From positions 287,501 to 351,500 of the forward strand of contig LSRY02000053.1 of the NCBI GenBank assembly GCA_001643675.2: a stretch of 64,000 nucleotides of DNA. Reading direction: 5' to 3'. Shown one piece after another: positions 11,430-22,421 of the stretch (position 1 is its first letter; the number at the start of each line of letters is the position of its first letter). The notes beneath the pieces are model-generated. The model did not search any database and was not told where the DNA came from. It saw only the letters and a list, made by a program, of their open reading frames with translations. Both the position numbers and the translations under genes were made by a program. Source of the DNA: Monocercomonoides exilis (taxonomy: Eukaryota; Preaxostyla; Oxymonadida; Polymastigidae).

Positions 11430-11987
11430 AATATTTGAACGAATTATGCAAGTATTTTGAAAACCGATAAAAACATTTTTATCCTTTTGATTTTCATTTA
11501 ACAAATAATTTCATTTTGGCATCGCCTTATATTTTTTAAAACTCGAATATTTATTGAATGAACATATATATTTTTTGGATAGGGAAGTTTCCTTTCCAAT
11601 GTTATTTTGAAAGTGTTTAATAAAAATAAGAAAAATTATTTACTTTCAAAATGTGATGTTAAGTTATAATTGTCACATTTTGCACTAAATTCTTTGTATT
11701 AAAATTTGAAAAAAACTCTTCACATAAAAATTAGCTTTCTCTGATAATTTCAGTGTTTTCAAAATTCATAACAAAATTTTAGAATCTCATCTGCATGAAG
11801 ATAAATTATCAACTCATTTCTGAGATTTTGTTTTTCTTTTTGAAAGAGTTGCCTTTCACACGATTTAATTTATCATTTTTACAGCCAAATTCATCACCAA
11901 TCATTCAACTTTATCCTTTTTTGAGGAAAAATTACTTTCTAGTTTTTATTTTTGCATAATATAGCCATAATATATTAATTTGATTTA
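11430..11987. other. Intergenic AT-rich region
   Basis: This spacer lies between two genes of the same strand. It must hold the 3' flank of the DJ-1 gene and the promoter of the DUF192 gene. No coding frame, RNA gene or marked repeat is visible. Confidence 0.5.
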
Positions 11988-12536
11988 ATGAAGCTGATAT
12001 TAACCTTATACTTGTTTTTGCTGAGCTTTTCTATGGAAGCTGAAGCATTGACCGTAACAACGAAAAATGCTTCGCATCAGTTTTATGTTGAAATAGCAAA
12101 GACTTCACTAGAAAAAGCGAATGGTCTTATGAATAGAACAGAGATGGCTGAAAAAAATGGAATGATTTTTTTGTGGAACAATCCTCAGCATGTTTGATAA
12201 TTTTTATTAGACTGTAAGTTTTTCAAAATATTTTGAATTTAGCTTTCTTTTTGGATGAAGAATACACTTATTCCATTAGATATCATTTTTATTCGTAAAG
12301 ATGGAACAATTGCTAAAATTCATAAGAGCTGTGAAATTCGCTCATTGAATTCACGCCCTAGTGGTATCTAAAATGAGAAAATTTAATTAATTATACAATT
12401 AATTTACGTTTTTATTTAAGGTTGTCCTTGCCAGGCTGCGTTGGAATTGAATGGAGGATCATGCGATAAATTTGGGATAAAAGAGGGGGATTACGTATCT
12501 TCAGAATCATTGAAAAGTGTTGGAATTCACAAATGA
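11988..12536 (+). CDS. Secreted DUF192 family protein
   Basis: Three exons (11988-12191, 12243-12363, 12421-12536) encode 146 residues. The introns of 51 and 57 bases begin GTTTGA and GTATCT and end TTTAG and TTAAG. Splicing restores an uninterrupted DUF192 domain: GLMNRTEMAEKNGMIFLW, then SFWMKNTLIPLDIIFI, then CPCQAALELNGG. This is the full set of conserved blocks of the family. A hydrophobic leader (MKLILTLYLFLLSFSMEAEA) predicts secretion or ER entry, as is common for bacterial members. The biochemical role of DUF192 is not known. The family is mainly prokaryotic, so an old transfer followed by intron gain is possible, but it also occurs in other protists and this is not shown here. Confidence 0.88.
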
Positions 12537-13003
12537 AAATCAATTGTTCTTTTGAAATAATGCTTTTTAAAAAAGTCAGTCATTTTTTTTTTTTTGGTGC
12601 AAAAAAATCAAAAAAATATTTGTTTAGTGCATTTTTTTTTTAGCAATCGCTCCTTTAAAATTGAATACAATTTGTTTTTGTGAAGAAGAATGAAGCGAAA
12701 ATAAATTTTTGTATTTTCAAAATACAAAGATAATCAATGAGAAGTTGACCATCAAAAGTTAACATTTTTGTGATAGTTTTTCATCGATAAAGCTTTTGTT
12801 GCAAAAATATTGCATATCTTGAACAATTATGTGAATGCTTTTTTCCATCTGTGTTAAACCACTTTCAAGGAAAAATTTTTCTTGTTATTTTTTTTAATTT
12901 TTCATAAATATTTCATCAATACTTAATAACTTAATTTTTATATGTGTTATTACAATATTTTTTATTAAGAAATTAATATTTTTTCTGGATAAATATATTT
13001 TTC
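12537..13003. other. Intergenic AT-rich region
   Basis: Spacer between two plus-strand genes. It is strongly AT-rich with poly(T) runs. No coding frame or RNA gene is recognisable. It should hold the promoter of the small coiled-coil gene that follows. Confidence 0.45.
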
Positions 13004-13501
13004 ATGAGTTTCAAAAAAAAAAAATGGTTGAACCGGAATGAAGATGAAAGTCTTATTTGCATCACGATGGACACTACAATTAAACAACAAAAAATCAAAA
13101 GGATGAAAGCATCTCCATCTACACCTCAAACACCAAAAATTGAATTTCATTCACCTGGAGATAAAGCTGAATTTTCTGAAGATGGAGATTGGGTAAAAAT
13201 TGCAGAAGAGAAAATTGAAACTCTTCAAAATCAAATGTCAACAATAATTCAAAGTTTGTACGATCAATTATTTGCGATATTACGTAAATTCATTTTAGAA
13301 TTTGCAGAAGGCTACGAATCTCTATGGGAACAATTTTGCGAGAAGATAACTGAATTAAATGAGCAAAAAGTCAATATCATTGCTGCAACAGTTGGAGAAA
13401 CAGCGCGTGCAGAGGAAGATAGCAGAATTTTGAAAGATGAATTAACTCACACTCAGACTCTAACCTCTACTCTTGCATCAAAGCTTCTTCCTGAACAATA
13501 A
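13004..13501 (+). CDS. Small coiled-coil protein of unknown function
   Basis: The open frame has 165 residues from the first ATG (13004), or 144 from the ATG at 13067. The second is preferred because the first is followed at once by a poly(A) tract coding for a lysine run. The protein has a basic, Ser/Thr/Pro-containing N-terminus and then a long helical, charged segment from GDWVKIAEEKIETLQNQM to the C-terminus, with heptad-like spacing of hydrophobic residues. This suggests a coiled coil. No signal peptide or membrane segment is visible. I do not recognise the family. It is convergent with the lectin gene, 167 bases away. Frame length and amino-acid composition support a real gene; the function is open. 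Confidence 0.6.
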   Translation: MSFKKKKWLNRNEDESLICITMDTTIKQQKIKRMKASPSTPQTPKIEFHSPGDKAEFSEDGDWVKIAEEKIETLQNQMSTIIQSLYDQLFAILRKFILEFAEGYESLWEQFCEKITELNEQKVNIIAATVGETARAEEDSRILKDELTHTQTLTSTLASKLLPEQ

Positions 13502-13668
13502 TATAATGTTGGCGCGTTCAAGCTTATCGCAATTCACATCAAAAATATCTAATTCTTCTTTTAGTAAATTTTCGTGTTAATTTTTTTTCTGAAAATCACG
13601 CAAAACAAGAAAAAAACAATTCTCGAACAAAAATATTTGCAAGATAAATTATATGAAATGACACATGT

Positions 13669-15746
13669 TTAAATCCATTTTTGAAAATGTTTGAACTCTT
13701 CCTTTTTCTTTCTGGAATAAACAATTGCATAAGCAAGAAGAGACTGCGAACCTATTAAAACTAATACAGTTGTTATTCTTTTATTTCGTTTGTTCATTCG
13801 TTCTAATTTCTTTGCTTGTGAAATTGCTTCCTTGGTGTATTGCTGGAAGTCTTTGCTTGAGGTAGCAACATCTAAAAGGGCTGTTCTTCTGAGGTTCATT
13901 ATCTTCATCGAAAGTCTTTCATTGAATCGATTAACAGTCATATCCATTCGAGTATTTGCCACTGTCTTGACATTCTGGAGGATTTTGTCCATCGCATCAT
14001 TCGTTATCTTGTTTATGGCAGAGGTGAGATTAGAGATATAGGAGTCGGTCAGTAAAGACTCTGAAGGAACAATATTGCTTGGCTGCTGCTTTGGCAGATC
14101 AATGACTATCTTTTTCTTCAGCTCTTCTCCAGCGGCCTTGACAGCTTTATTAATTTCTGCGTTCAGCGATACAAATATTTTCTTGTCTAAATCTTCTTTC
14201 AATTGATCCATCATTGTTTGAACTTCTGTTTGTATCCTTTGGAAGTCCTGCACCTTCACAGCGTCGCTTGGTGGAGCTTGTTGGGCAGAAGATGCAGGAG
14301 AAGTGGAAATTGTCGGAATTGCATTGATCTTTGCTGTGAGAGCATCTGCTTGCGCTTCTAATTGCTGCAATGCGTGTGCCAGCTGCTGCAGCATAACTTC
14401 ATTGTCTTGAGTGTCAATCACACGTTGCTGTTCCGCAAAGAGAAAAAAAAATGATATGAAAGCAAATGCATACAATTGAATGAATGGCAACAGAATGAAA
14501 CAAAACACAATTTATTGTTTTTGTGTTTTCAAATTAAAAAAAATAAAATTAAAAAAAAAAAAAAATTCCAAATAAAAATTGCACACCACTCCAACTTGTT
14601 CTGAAGATGCTTCATGTTGCGTTTTCTGTGCCTTTTCCGCTTCCCTTTGCGCAAGCCATTGTCGCATTACAGCAGTGCTTGGAATATGATGCTTTGGCGG
14701 TGCAATATCAACAGAGCGAATACCATGATAATCAAAATAATTCCCCGTAGCAGCCGAGAACCCAAAGTAGTAATTAAGCGGCAAATCCACATCGGGAACA
14801 AGCATCACTGTGGACAGCTCACGCCCGTCAGGAAGAACGATATAGTCCTCCTGCCCTTCAATTCGCGAGTAAGGCTTAATCAGATCGTCTGCTTCTGAAT
14901 GAAAGCCTCGGATGCGTGATGATGTTTGGACCCACAGCGCATTATTCTCATATACAACTCTGATGTGTACTGGCTGATCGTTCTCTGGGGAGCTGATGCG
15001 AAAGTCTGTCTGGGTTCCACCGATTTGTTGGGTGATCCCATCATGTGCATGATCATATTGCATTGTTCCATCATTTAGAATTGCCTTGGAAAAAGAAAGA
15101 AAATAAAATTATTAGCAAATACTTAAAACAAAGATTTGAGTATGAATGCTTTATACCAGAATATATGGATTATTTCTGATGAAATAAGATTAAATTGAGA
15201 GACAAAATTAGAAAAAACAAACCCTTTACGATCATTATCGTACGTGTCAAAAATTACAGCAAGACCTTTCCATTTATCTTCATTTCCGTATATATCTCCG
15301 ATAGCGCGAGGCTTTTCTACGTACCAAAATGCCAGACCATCTTTGAAATTGAATGAAATTGTTGTATAAAAATATTAATTTATTACTTGAAAAAACTCAA
15401 GCAAACCTGCACCACCTCTAGATCCGCCTCCAATCTGCAAATGTATGTAAAAACCATTTGTATATTTATTTAAAAACAAAAGAAAAAAGGTTAATCAAAC
15501 ACTTATTTCAAAATTTGCTTCCCATTCTGGAAAGTGATTTTGATAGTGAGACCACATATTTCCTTTAGAGTCCTTTTCTGGTGGAGTAAGTCTTATCATT
15601 TTTTCGGTCACAATCGTTTGCCCATCATAAGACCATCCATCCAGTCCGTCATCCAAATTCATTAGAAAAGGAGGCTTTGCGAAGAAAGGATTACTTGAAT
15701 CAGAATTAATGAGTTTCGAGAGGGCTATCAAATACAAAAACAGCAT
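13669..15746 (-). CDS. L-type lectin cargo receptor (ERGIC-53/VIP36-like)
   Basis: Six exons on the minus strand (15746-15501, 15434-15407, 15340-15223, 15175-15157, 15084-14587, 14427-13669) encode 555 residues. The five introns are 66, 66, 47, 72 and 159 bases, and two of the exons are only 28 and 19 bases. The N-terminal leader is followed by the leguminous-type lectin domain: FEISIGGGSRGGADGLAFWY, then IFDTYDNDRKGNNPYI (calcium and sugar-binding Asp/Asn region), then LNDGTMQYDH and GGTQTDFR, and FGFSAATG. A long coiled-coil stalk follows, then a single membrane span (TTVLVLIGSQSLLAYAIVY) and a basic, aromatic tail ending KHFQKWI. This is the layout of type I cargo receptors that carry high-mannose glycoproteins between ER and Golgi. 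The usual C-terminal KKXX retrieval signal is absent, although RKKKEEFKHF lies close by. Confidence 0.9.
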
Positions 15747-16204
15747 TGTGAAGGAAATAAAAAATAAAAAAGGTGATTTGATTATTAAATAATGGTTTGT
15801 TTTTCTGATTGATAGTCAAAAAACATCGTTTTTAATGAACAAACATAAAAAACAATTTTATTTTTACATTCATTTTAACGATCTTTATCATTTTGAAAAA
15901 GAACTTTTTCAAAGTGCAACAGATTGAAACTGACGATGTAATTTTCATTATGTGTGCCCTGGAATTCTTACCTTTTCAGCACAAACTGATTTTTAGACTG
16001 GTGGAGTATTCTTCCTTCACTTCCTCCTCCTCCTCCTCCTCCTCCTCCTCCTCGTGAAACTATTATTGCACAGAAATTATCTTCTTCTTCTTCTTCTTTA
16101 TCTTCTTCCTCTTCCTTCTTCCAAAAAACAAACAACTCCTCAGAATTCTTCTCTTTTTTTTTTCTTCTTCTTATTCTCCAACTGTATTCTCTTCTGCCCT
16201 TATC
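15747..16204. other. Divergent spacer with (TCC)n and (TTC)n microsatellites
   Basis: This region lies upstream of the lectin gene. It holds a (TCC)n run at 16021-16054 and (CTT)n runs near 16080-16100. Apart from these pyrimidine repeats no gene is recognisable. The lectin promoter should lie in the left part. Confidence 0.5.
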
Positions 16205-16485
16205 ATGACTTCAAGTTCTTTAAATTCTAATCCTGTTTCAATTCTTCAAACATTTCTTCAAATATCTCGTCAAATCCTTCTTTCTCTTCTTCTTCCTCCT
16301 CGTCCTCCTCTTCTATCATCTTCTTCCTCTTCTTCTTCCTCATCTTCCTCTTCTCATAATTCGCTTTCGTCTCATGTTTTGCCAAAGCAGTTCAATTTGT
16401 CGCTTTCTGAGTGTTCCAAAGCAGAAATTTGCGATTGCAACAAGGAGAAAAGCAATTTTGTGGATGAAACAAAAGAAAAAATGAA

Positions 16486-16492
<7 letters not shown>
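16205..16492 (+). CDS. Doubtful small serine-rich open frame
   Basis: The open frame has 95 residues from an ATG. It contains a serine run encoded by TCT/TCC repeats and ends just inside the AAAT microsatellite. Its non-repeat parts (for example LPKQFNLSLSECSKAEICDCNKEK) are short and match nothing I know. It could be the start of a gene whose remainder was lost, a small real gene, or a chance frame in pyrimidine-rich DNA. No introns that extend it were found. Confidence 0.18.
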
Positions 16493-16572
<80 letters not shown>

Positions 16573-16573
16573 A
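16484..16573. repeat. (AAAT)n tetranucleotide microsatellite
   Basis: About 22 uninterrupted copies of the tetranucleotide AAAT. On the opposite strand it reads as an artificial (YLFI)n frame, which is not a gene. Confidence 0.97.
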
Positions 16574-17985
16574 GAGGAGGAATTATTGAAGATAGGAGAT
16601 AATAATGCTGAGGATTTGGCAGCTGAATCAAAGAGGATTGAATCAGTTTGAAAAGGATGCGAAAAAGAAAATATGATGTGAAAAATTGTCTGAAAATGAC
16701 AATAGAAACAAAAAACATCAGCTTTTTCTGATTATTTAATTGCGATATTAATGCTCAAGAATAATAGTCTTTTTCCGCTTTCCATTTAAAAAAGGTGTTT
16801 GTTTTTTCATAAAAATGGAATTTTCAGTATATATCATTCGATATCCTTATTTATCGTGGTTGAAGAATGCAATGGTGCATTTTGAAGAATTTGTTCATTT
16901 TGTGAAAAAATGTTGACAAAAAGAACATTTATTCATCAAAAATAATTTTTAATTTTTTGTGTGTGTTTCTTTGATGAGCTGTTTTCAATTTTGTTTTGTT
17001 ATTATGTATTTTGAATTTCTTTTTTCTCAAAAATTCACATTCAAAATAAAGACGATTTCTCAACAACCAAGTTGGATTTTATCATGTGGATAATCGATTA
17101 ATATTTGTTGAAAAAAAACAAAAGGAAAAGAAAGAAAGAAAGAAAGAGAAAATTCATTTTTGATTTCGGAATGACTGAAAGAATAATATTTCTGTTCAAC
17201 TCTGTCGTTTTTTATTTTTTCACTTTCTATGATCATTTTGAATATCAGCAAATCATAAAAAAGGAAAAGAAAAGAAAGAAAAGAAACAAAACAGACACAG
17301 AAGCTGAAGCAGCGATGATCATTTTATGGCATTATAATAAACCGGAAGGGGGAATATTGACAGCAGAAAGAAAACACAAAAAAGGAAAATAAAAATTACG
17401 TGAGGAAATCAAATGCAAATAGAAATTCCAATTTGAGTCGGAATTGATTGCTGAAAGATGGCAGATTGACATGATGTTTGAGAAGTTGAATTTATTATCT
17501 GACCCCTCTATGTTTGACAGACAACGTTGAAGATGAACGGAAAGCATCAAAACTCAACGGTTGATTGCAGCAACACGAAGAATTTTCAGAGTATTGCTCA
17601 AAAAGGAAGATATTCTCTTCATTCCAAAGAAACTGAAATTTGATTGAATTTTTTTCTTTCCTCCAAAATCCCATTTTCCCTTTTATATGCTGAGAAATAA
17701 CCTTGCTGGAGTGTATCTCATGGAAAAGCCGTCTTCCTCCTTCTTTTCCAAATCTCAGTTCAACTGAAACGAAAATGGACTTGAATGAGCAAATCTGATA
17801 ACAATATCCAATCAAATGAATATATTTTCTTTTGATGTTTAACTCTCACCAAACTTAAAAAACTCCATCTTTTCTGTCAGAGCTGACCTTCATTGTTTTT
17901 CTTCATTGCACAAGATTATTTTGCAATTGATGCATTTGACCTTGATCTTCTGTCATTCTTCAAGCATGCTCTCCATATTCAAGAA

Positions 17986-18086
17986 CTTTTCTTTTCTTTT
18001 CTTTTCTATTCTTTTCTTTTCTTTTCTTTTCTTTTCTTTTCTTTTCTTTTCTTTTCTTTTCTTTTCTTTTCTTTTCTTTTCTTTTT
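17986..18086. repeat. (TTTTC)n pentanucleotide microsatellite
   Basis: About 20 copies of CTTTT, nearly perfect with one CTATT variant near 18006. It is a homopurine/homopyrimidine tract, so triplex-like structures are possible in principle. Confidence 0.97.
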
Positions 18087-18780
18087 TATCATTTCACATT
18101 TCAATAATAATTTTTAAGCTTTTTTCCTCCCCAAAAATATTCTATTATTTCTCACTTCATTTTTACGAAGTGTTAAAAAAAAAGATAGAGAGTTTAAGTA
18201 GCTTGCATTTTCTTCTTTTCTTCTTCAAAGAACTTCTTCAAATAATTTGTCTCTAAAGAAGTTTTATGAGTCAAAAGCTGACATATTATTTCTTATTTAT
18301 CAACTTAAAAAGTCTCTTCTTTGCTCCTTTGAGTGGTTTCATGTTCCATTTGCTTTTTCCCTTGTTTCACTTTAACATTTGATTTTGGATTTCAGAAGAA
18401 GAGAAGTGAAAAGTCAGTGAACTGAAAAAAAAAATTACTAAAAATTGTTGATATTATATCGTGAATATTGTTGTGATGCTGCATCCAAAGAAAAGTTTCG
18501 AAGAGTTCTTCAAAATACAGTGAGATTTACAGGAATTACAAAGAAAATGAAACATCACAAACAAATATTCGAAAAATAAGATGGGTTGATTGTTGTGATG
18601 GTGATTGATGTTGTGAAAGTGAAAGTGAAAGTGAGCGAGGACGTGAGTGTGAGTGAAATCGAAGCATAATCAGAAGTTGATAACGAGAAGACTGAATGAA
18701 ATGAATGAAGAATCCTCAATTTGTGCTGATCATGCTTCGTATTCATCCAAAAGTGTTGCTTCATAATGAAATGTTTTATT

Positions 18781-18821
18781 CTCTTCTCTTTCTCTTTCTC
18801 TTTCTCTTTCTCTTTCTCTTC
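18781..18821. repeat. (TCTTTC)n hexanucleotide microsatellite
   Basis: Six to seven copies of CTCTTT/TCTTTC in tandem, in the spacer downstream of the minus-strand gene at 18963-20566. Confidence 0.93.
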
Positions 18822-18962
18822 TTATTTTCTTTCCTTTGCTCATTTGCTTCAATCTGCCTCTTCTGAAATCTCTGTATCCATTCTTTTCCATTTCGTTTCA
18901 TTCCACTTTTGCCTTTTTCTGAGACTTCAACAAAAGGAATGAAATCAGGAAGAACATTTTCT

Positions 18963-20566
18963 TTACAGCTGCACAAAATAGTCTTCTATTTCAAAATCCA
19001 AAATATTTTCTTCAAGCATCTCATTAAAATTGAACACCAGCAATCCGCTAATGCAATCTTCGTATCCTTCTTCTTCCATCTTGTCAAATATCTTCCTTTT
19101 CACCTCTTTCTTGTGCGCTTCTCCCTTTTCATCCTTCATCTTTTCTCTCAACCTTTCACATATCCCTTCAAAAAAATCAATATACGCTTCTGCACACTCT
19201 TCTCTCAATGTAGGCAGCTGGATTTCCTCCAAAAACACATCAACCACTCCAATTTTCAACAAATCGTCGACATTCGCTGATTCATTTTCCTCCATATTTC
19301 TCAAGGAATAGATACACCAGGAGCTAATATCTCTGAAATTATCCTGGGCTGCTCGAAGCACATGAGCAATGCTGTCAACAAGCCCAGAATACTCTCCATT
19401 CCACAACTGACAGTATTCCAAATAAGATCCCAATTTAAAAATCCATCTCATCAACGTATGTTCTTCTTTCGCTTTTATTTTTCTCTCTTCATTCGAATTT
19501 TCCTTTTTCTTCCAATTCACACATTTCATCAATTCCTCCAATTCTCTTCTTGCTTCTCTCACAAAATGCAGCTCATTCACAATTACATCTTCCAAACTTC
19601 CAACTCTTGCATGACGCAGTTTAATAGCAATAAAACTTTTGTTAGTTATATCTTCATAAAATCGGTTGATTAAAAACTGCCAAGCTGATTGATATGCAAG
19701 ACGAGTCAGATTGTGGTGTTCCTGGTGATATTGGACAATCTCTTCGATCTCATGCAAGAACTGTCCTTTTTCAAATTTCCACTAAAAAATAAACAAAGAG
19801 AAATTATTTATGTTTGAAAAATATATAGAAATTCTCACACTTCAGAGTCTTTTATATAGCTCAAAGCCATCAAAGCCATTTCCACTTCTTTTTGAGTTAT
19901 CTCATCTTTCTCTTTCTTCAAAGCAATTTTCAGAAGACGGGGCACACAAACGACAAGTAATTTCTTAGGCATTGAAAACGCATACAACATTACATAGCAT
20001 ACGCAAAGATCGCCTAAAAGATTCTCTTTCTTTCCTCCTATCTTCTTATCTTCTTTAAAAATTATCCTTTGAATTCTTTTGCTCAGTAAAGATTCGTCAA
20101 AAATGTCATTCGACACTCCATTAAGCACTTTGCTGTATCCAATGTGCTTCAACAGCAAAATGGCATTTTCCATTGAAAGTTTCTTTTCTTCAATTATTTT
20201 GTCGATTTCGTCGTACAGTTCTTCTGTAAAAACATATTCAATCTCTTTTTCACTCATAACGTTCATTATTGTATCCATTTCAATGATTTTCTTTCTCTGT
20301 TCATTCCCATCGCAATCTTCCAGTTCATCAAGCAATTCTCCAAAAAAATAAAATAAAATAAAATTCAAAGCATTGAAAATTTTATCAACAGAAAAAATTA
20401 ACAAACTTGTGAACTTTTCTGTGAGATCTGATTTGAATTCTTCTTCATCGCTTTCATCATAATCCTCTTCCCCTTCTTCATCTTCATAATAATCACCACT
20501 GAAATCACCTTCTTCATAATCTTCTTCCTCTTCCTTAACTTGATAAAATGGAATTGCTTTCTTCAT
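18963..20566 (-). CDS. Oxymonad-type expanded family protein (helical repeat)
   Basis: Three exons on the minus strand (20566-20407, 20337-19841, 19781-18963) encode 491 residues. Introns of 69 and 59 bases start GTTTGT and GTGTGA and end GGAG and TTAG. The first intron has a length divisible by three and no stop, but removing it restores EKFTKLLDELEDCDGNEQ. The N-terminus is very acidic (residues about 11-50). The rest is helical with many Leu, Glu and Lys. Segments such as EVEMALMALSYIKD, EIVQYHQEHHNLTRLAYQSA and IVNELHFVREARRELEEL resemble, from memory, a very large family of unknown function in Monocercomonoides and Blattamonas proteins, sometimes joined to kinase domains. No kinase is present here. 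The fold may be an armadillo/HEAT-like solenoid. The resemblance is recalled and not searched. Confidence 0.72.
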
Positions 20567-22087
20567 TATATGTTCTTTACAAACATAAATTTACATTAAA
20601 ATTACAAACAAGATTATAGACAAATACAAACATTTTTATTTATCAAACAAGTACTGCGAGAATAATTTCAATCAAGCGGATTAATTTGACAAATATTTGC
20701 TGTGGCAAGAAAATAACTCGGATAAAGTCTGCTCAATATGTTTTGCTCGGGAGATCAAGTAAATCCTTTTTTTCGTTAAAATGATCAATCCTATTATAAA
20801 ATTTCAAGTTTTGGATATTGTTTGTGGATAAATTTCGAGGAAACGAACCCCGATTATTTTTTTGTAGTTTGGAGGTGAGGCCATTGTTTCCAATGAAAAT
20901 TTTTATCAGGAAATGGAAAGGGCAAAACAGACTGTTTTTTGATGAAAAGCATAAGTCCTTTGCTGGAGATGATTCAGCCATTTCTGTGGGGGAGCAAGAT
21001 ATTTGGAGGTTTGCATATTTTGCACAAATCTTTTGATTTGAAGGTGTTTGTAAAATTGTTTCGATATTCTTCAGGCAAAAGCAATAAAAAATGCGATTAT
21101 TAAAAATGAAAAATCAAACTTATCGAGTGAGCATAGCCGGAAAAAATACAAAATGGAAGAACTATGATTTGCAGACAAGCAGATTTGGGGGCCTCGAATT
21201 CTTCTCAAATCTACATGTTTGAAACAAACAAATTATTTGCTTAAAATATAACAGCTTTTCCAACAATGAAGCTGAAAACCATGACCAAACTTAAATCTCA
21301 CATGAAATGATCATCATTGACACGATAATCTGAAAGAAGGAGAACAACGAAGATCTATTTATGCTGAAAGCAATGCTCAAAGAAAAAGGAGTGAAAAGCA
21401 TTCACAGCGGAATTTATCATTTTTGAAGTTTACCAATGAAATATGATTTGTTTTTCTGTTCACTTAGCACAAAGCAGAAGAAAGGAGGAAATACTGAAAT
21501 GGATTTATTGTTTCAGTCTGAGCAAGTTGATTTATGAAGCAAAAGAAAGGCAGGAGTTGAAGTTGAGAGAAACGAATCACAGCTCATGAAGTTTGTGGAT
21601 TTCAGCTTCGCAAGTGCGCGACGGAACGCGAAGTCGCAGAATTGTTCATGGAGAATACGCACAGCAGCTGAAGCTATTGAGCATGCTTCATTCGATTTGG
21701 GGAAAAGGAGAAACGGGAAAAGGCAAAAATACTTCTTCAAAAGGTTATTTTTGAAGCCATCTTCGAATACACTCAGTTTTCTTCTGCTTTCTATGCAAAA
21801 AGAAATGGATTATGGATGAGATATGGAAAGAGTGCATTGCTAGGACTCTTCTTCTTCATTTTCTGATGCTATTTGATGAAAACTCTCATTTAAGATTTGT
21901 TTTCCAATTTTTCAAGATTAATTCCGCACAAGCAATATTTTCAGAAATTCAAAAAAAGGAAGTGTGATATCAAAATTCAATTTATCGAGCAAGTCCAACG
22001 AAATTAGAAAAATCTTTCGATTTGCATTCCCAAATTAAAATTGCTATCCATAATCAAAAATGAATATGGGACGAATTTTTTTTCGCC
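20567..22087. other. Intergenic region with a possible decayed gene
   Basis: No intact gene is seen in about 1.5 kb. Between about 21500 and 21850 the plus strand shows coding-like composition: one frame reads GFQLRKCATEREVAELFMEN and later KREKAKILLQKVIFEAIFEY, interrupted by two stop codons close together. This looks like a relic and not an expressed gene. The short open stretches at 20818-21036 (plus) and 20733-20981 (minus) overlap each other and have no recognisable domain. Confidence 0.4.
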
Positions 22088-22138
22088 GAGAATAATCTAG
22101 AACTTCTACACCTTCTTATTTTGGGAGTGAGCGCTATA
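22088..22138 (+). repeat. Relic DIRS terminal repeat flanking the pogo-like element
   Basis: About 51 bases that match the reverse complement of the right-hand end of the DIRS element (28350-28405). They share an exact 20-base core, CTTCTTATTTTGGGAGTGAG, and similarity continues a few bases past the inner edge of the repeat. On the far side of the pogo-like element (24120-24137) the sequence AAGGGCTCAGTCGTTCAA resumes, close to AAGGGCTCGGTCTTTCAA, which follows in the DIRS end. This indicates an older DIRS copy in plus orientation, split by the pogo insertion. Beyond about 24140 the similarity is lost, and 24140-24377 holds nothing recognisable. Confidence 0.6.
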
Positions 22139-22178
22139 GGGTTATTATTTAACCCCAACCCATTTTTTTATTCTGACG
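22139..22178. repeat. Left terminal inverted repeat of the pogo-like element
   Basis: Begins GGGTTATTATTTAACC and ends TTCTGACG. It pairs with the right copy over about 40 positions with about 80 percent identity by eye, including a shared T-run. Confidence 0.72.
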
Positions 22179-22421
22179 CAAATTTTTGAAGTGAAAAATA
22201 TAGAAAAATTTAAAAAAATTCATAAGATGAATCAATTCTTCGAATTATCTTTCTTTTTCCTGGTTTTCTTTGAATCTCTTCATTTTCCTCTTCGTTTGGG
22301 TCATCAAAAATAACGTCAGAGCGTTTTCTTTTGATTTTTTGTTTGAATTCAACCATTTCATCTTTTTCGTTTTCTATCACATGTTTCATATCTTTTTCAT
22401 TCTCCTTTTCCTCATTTCTCC

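Larger units (their letters stand above)
16574..18962. other. Gene-poor region with microsatellites
   Basis: About 2.4 kb without a supportable gene. Open stretches at 17495-17815 (minus) and 17893-18256 (plus) lack recognisable domains, and the latter is mostly a TTTTC repeat. Purine/pyrimidine strand asymmetry and short repeats are common. A decayed gene cannot be excluded in 17400-17800, but no family resemblance was found. Confidence 0.45.

Noticed and set aside
16392-16718. Minus-strand open frame with a repeated YLFI motif
   Set aside because: It is the translation of the AAAT microsatellite, which has a period of 12 bases in coding terms and contains no stop in that frame.
17893-18256. 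Two overlapping plus-strand frames rich in Phe, Leu and Ser
   Set aside because: They are produced by the TTTTC repeat; the flanks have no recognisable domain.
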